Source of the DNA: Candidatus Zhuqueibacterota bacterium 4572_119
GTDB taxonomy: Bacteria > Zhuqueibacterota > Zhuqueibacteria > Thermofontimicrobiales > Thermofontimicrobiaceae
Direction of reading: 5' to 3'
Length of the DNA stretch: 6,257 bases
NCBI GenBank assembly: GCA_002084535.1
Contig: NBLI01000203.1
Location: 1-6,257, forward strand
Numbering within the stretch: position 1 is the first letter of the stretch; every line of letters begins with the position of its first letter. The notes beneath the pieces were generated by a model, which was not told the origin of the DNA, searched no databases, and saw only the letters and a program-made list of their open reading frames with translations. The translations under genes and the position numbers were made by a program. Shown here piece by piece: positions 4,955 to 6,257 of the stretch.

Positions 4955-6257
4955 TCAAATCCCACTTTTCGTTTGTTGAATGTATCCCACAATCTCCTTT
5001 AAAAATCTCGGTCCGTATCGTTTCAATTTTGACTCTCCCATTCCGAAAATATTTTTTAAATCATTCCACGATTCAGGTATTTGTCTTGACATATCGCGCA
5101 ATGTCCTGTCGTGAAAGACTACATAGGGCGGTACGTTTTGCTCATCAGCAATTCTTTTTCTTAACTGACGCAGTCTCTCAAATAATCCCCGGTCATAATC
5201 GAGAGTATCATCGCTAACCTTCTTTGCCTTGTATTCGACGTATGGGGTTAGAAATACTTTTTCTTTTTTAAATAAAACATCGATACTTTTCTTCGTTAAT
5301 TTTAATACAGGGTATTCGCCCCCTTCGATGACTAACAGCCCCTGCTGCATGAGTTCCCTGGCAAAAACCTGCCATTGTTTTTTGCTAATGTCAGATCCAA
5401 TGCCGTAAGTGGAAAGAAACTGGTGTCTGTTATGAAATATTCGCTCGCTTTTCGAGCCTCGTAAAACGTCAATCACGTAAGTCATTCCAAAACGCTGGTC
5501 CATGCGATAAACGCATGATAAAAGTTTTTGGGCGATAACTGTTCCGTCGAATTTGCCAGACTCATCGTCCTTTCTGAGGCAATTATCACAGGCGCCACAA
5601 TTATCCTGAGTAAATTCTTCGCCAAAATATTCCAGCAATACCCGGCGGCGGCAAACAAGAGTATCACAATAATGTATCATTTGACTCAGCTTATTGTAAG
5701 CAATTTTCCTCTCGTGCGGTTTCTCCATATTATTTATGAAATATTCGATTTTAGCTTTATCACCGTAACTGTAATACAAGATGCAGTCACTCTTTAGCCC
5801 GTCCCTGCCGGCTCGTCCTGTTTGCTGATAATAGCTCTCGATATTTTTCGGCAAATCATAATGAATCACAAATCGCACATTTGGCTTATCGATGCCCATG
5901 CCAAACGCAATCGTGGCAACAATGATTTCAGCGTTATCTTTAATAAATTGATCCTGGTTTTTAGAACGATTTGTGCTTTCCATTCCCGCGTGATATGGCA
6001 GCGCCCGGAAACCATCCGCGCGGAGTTTTTCTGCGACACTTTCCACTGTCTTCCGGCTCTGGCAATAAATTATTCCCGACTCATTGGGATGAGCGTTCAA
6101 ATAATCGCATATTCGCTGATAGGTGTCCCCTTTCTGCAGCACGCGGTAAACAAGATTTTCCCTGTTGAAACTCGCCTGGAATGTGTCCGGCTTTTTCATC
6201 TTCAGTAATTCAATGACATCTTTCTGAACCACTGGAGTAGCAGTCGCTGTTAGCGCC
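4955..6257 (-). CDS. recQ: ATP-dependent DNA helicase RecQ, C-terminal 433 residues (5' end outside window)
   Basis: RecQ is a 3'-5' superfamily 2 helicase in recombination, replication-fork repair and suppression of illegitimate recombination. The reading frame is open to the right edge, where ALTATATPVVQKDV is motif III. Walker A and the DExH box therefore lie beyond the window. Counting from that first Ala: motif IV IIYCQSR (62-68), motif V VATIAFGMGIDKP (113-125), motif VI QQTGRAGRDG (144-153), the zinc site with Cys 202, 220, 223 and 226 (CRRRVLLEYFGE ... NCGACDNC), an RQC winged-helix domain (about 235-325) and one HRDC domain (about 355-430, with IFGMGESKLKRYG). This is the classic E. 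coli-type architecture, and a full length near 600-630 residues is expected. A GTG at 6230-6232 is not the start because motif III precedes it. The dtd gene follows after the heptamer array. Confidence 0.97.
   Translation of the reverse strand, partial: ALTATATPVVQKDVIELLKMKKPDTFQASFNRENLVYRVLQKGDTYQRICDYLNAHPNESGIIYCQSRKTVESVAEKLRADGFRALPYHAGMESTNRSKNQDQFIKDNAEIIVATIAFGMGIDKPNVRFVIHYDLPKNIESYYQQTGRAGRDGLKSDCILYYSYGDKAKIEYFINNMEKPHERKIAYNKLSQMIHYCDTLVCRRRVLLEYFGEEFTQDNCGACDNCLRKDDESGKFDGTVIAQKLLSCVYRMDQRFGMTYVIDVLRGSKSERIFHNRHQFLSTYGIGSDISKKQWQVFARELMQQGLLVIEGGEYPVLKLTKKSIDVLFKKEKVFLTPYVEYKAKKVSDDTLDYDRGLFERLRQLRKRIADEQNVPPYVVFHDRTLRDMSRQIPESWNDLKNIFGMGESKLKRYGPRFLKEIVGYIQQTKSGI

Noticed and set aside
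5822..6208. Plus-strand open frame of about 128 codons
   Set aside because: It is antisense to the conserved helicase core of recQ and has no family features. It is a shadow of the codon pattern on the other strand.
6230..6232. GTG as the start of RecQ
   Set aside because: The frame continues upstream with ALTATATP, helicase motif III, so the gene extends past the right edge.
1..6257. A hidden defence, toxin-antitoxin or other novel system
   Set aside because: Every substantial reading frame is explained by a known housekeeping family, and the spacers are too short to hide further genes.

Overview
The window is about 6.3 kb, AT-leaning, and densely packed with bacterial housekeeping genes, all read on the minus strand. 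In transcription order (right to left) they are recQ (5' part missing), dtd, a truncated hinT-like HIT gene, rpsU, yqeY, cvpA, mutS2, and the first 37 codons of a VOC/glyoxalase-fold gene that runs off the left edge. I found no plus-strand gene, rRNA, tRNA, complete mobile element, CRISPR array or phage gene.

The source is a Gram-negative-type bacterium of uncertain phylum. The rpsU-yqeY-cvpA-mutS2 order and the sequence style would fit the FCB superphylum (Calditrichota/KSB1-like or Ignavibacteria-like) or a deltaproteobacterial lineage. This is an impression from order and composition, not a search result. Clear Shine-Dalgarno sequences before rpsU, dtd, the HIT gene, yqeY and the VOC gene argue against a typical Bacteroidia genome, where such sequences are mostly absent.

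Region 4160-6257 is a repair/quality-control cluster. RecQ is a 3'-5' DNA helicase. Dtd clears D-amino acids from mischarged tRNAs. The HIT gene follows dtd after a 2-base gap and takes its ribosome-binding site from dtd's last codons. It stops before the catalytic His triad and looks broken. The recQ-dtd spacer carries about nine copies of a degenerate heptamer (CACCAAT type).

Region 165-4074 begins with a good promoter in front of rpsU and continues through yqeY, cvpA and mutS2. These encode ribosomal protein bS21, a GatB/YqeY-domain protein, a CvpA-family membrane protein and a MutS2 ATPase/nuclease. An AT-rich hairpin followed by a T-tract lies between yqeY and cvpA. It is a likely partial terminator that could uncouple the upper pair from the cvpA-mutS2 pair.

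Nothing here amounts to a new biological system. The points most worth a second look are the broken HIT gene and the foreign-looking stretch after it, the heptamer array, and the hairpin between yqeY and cvpA.
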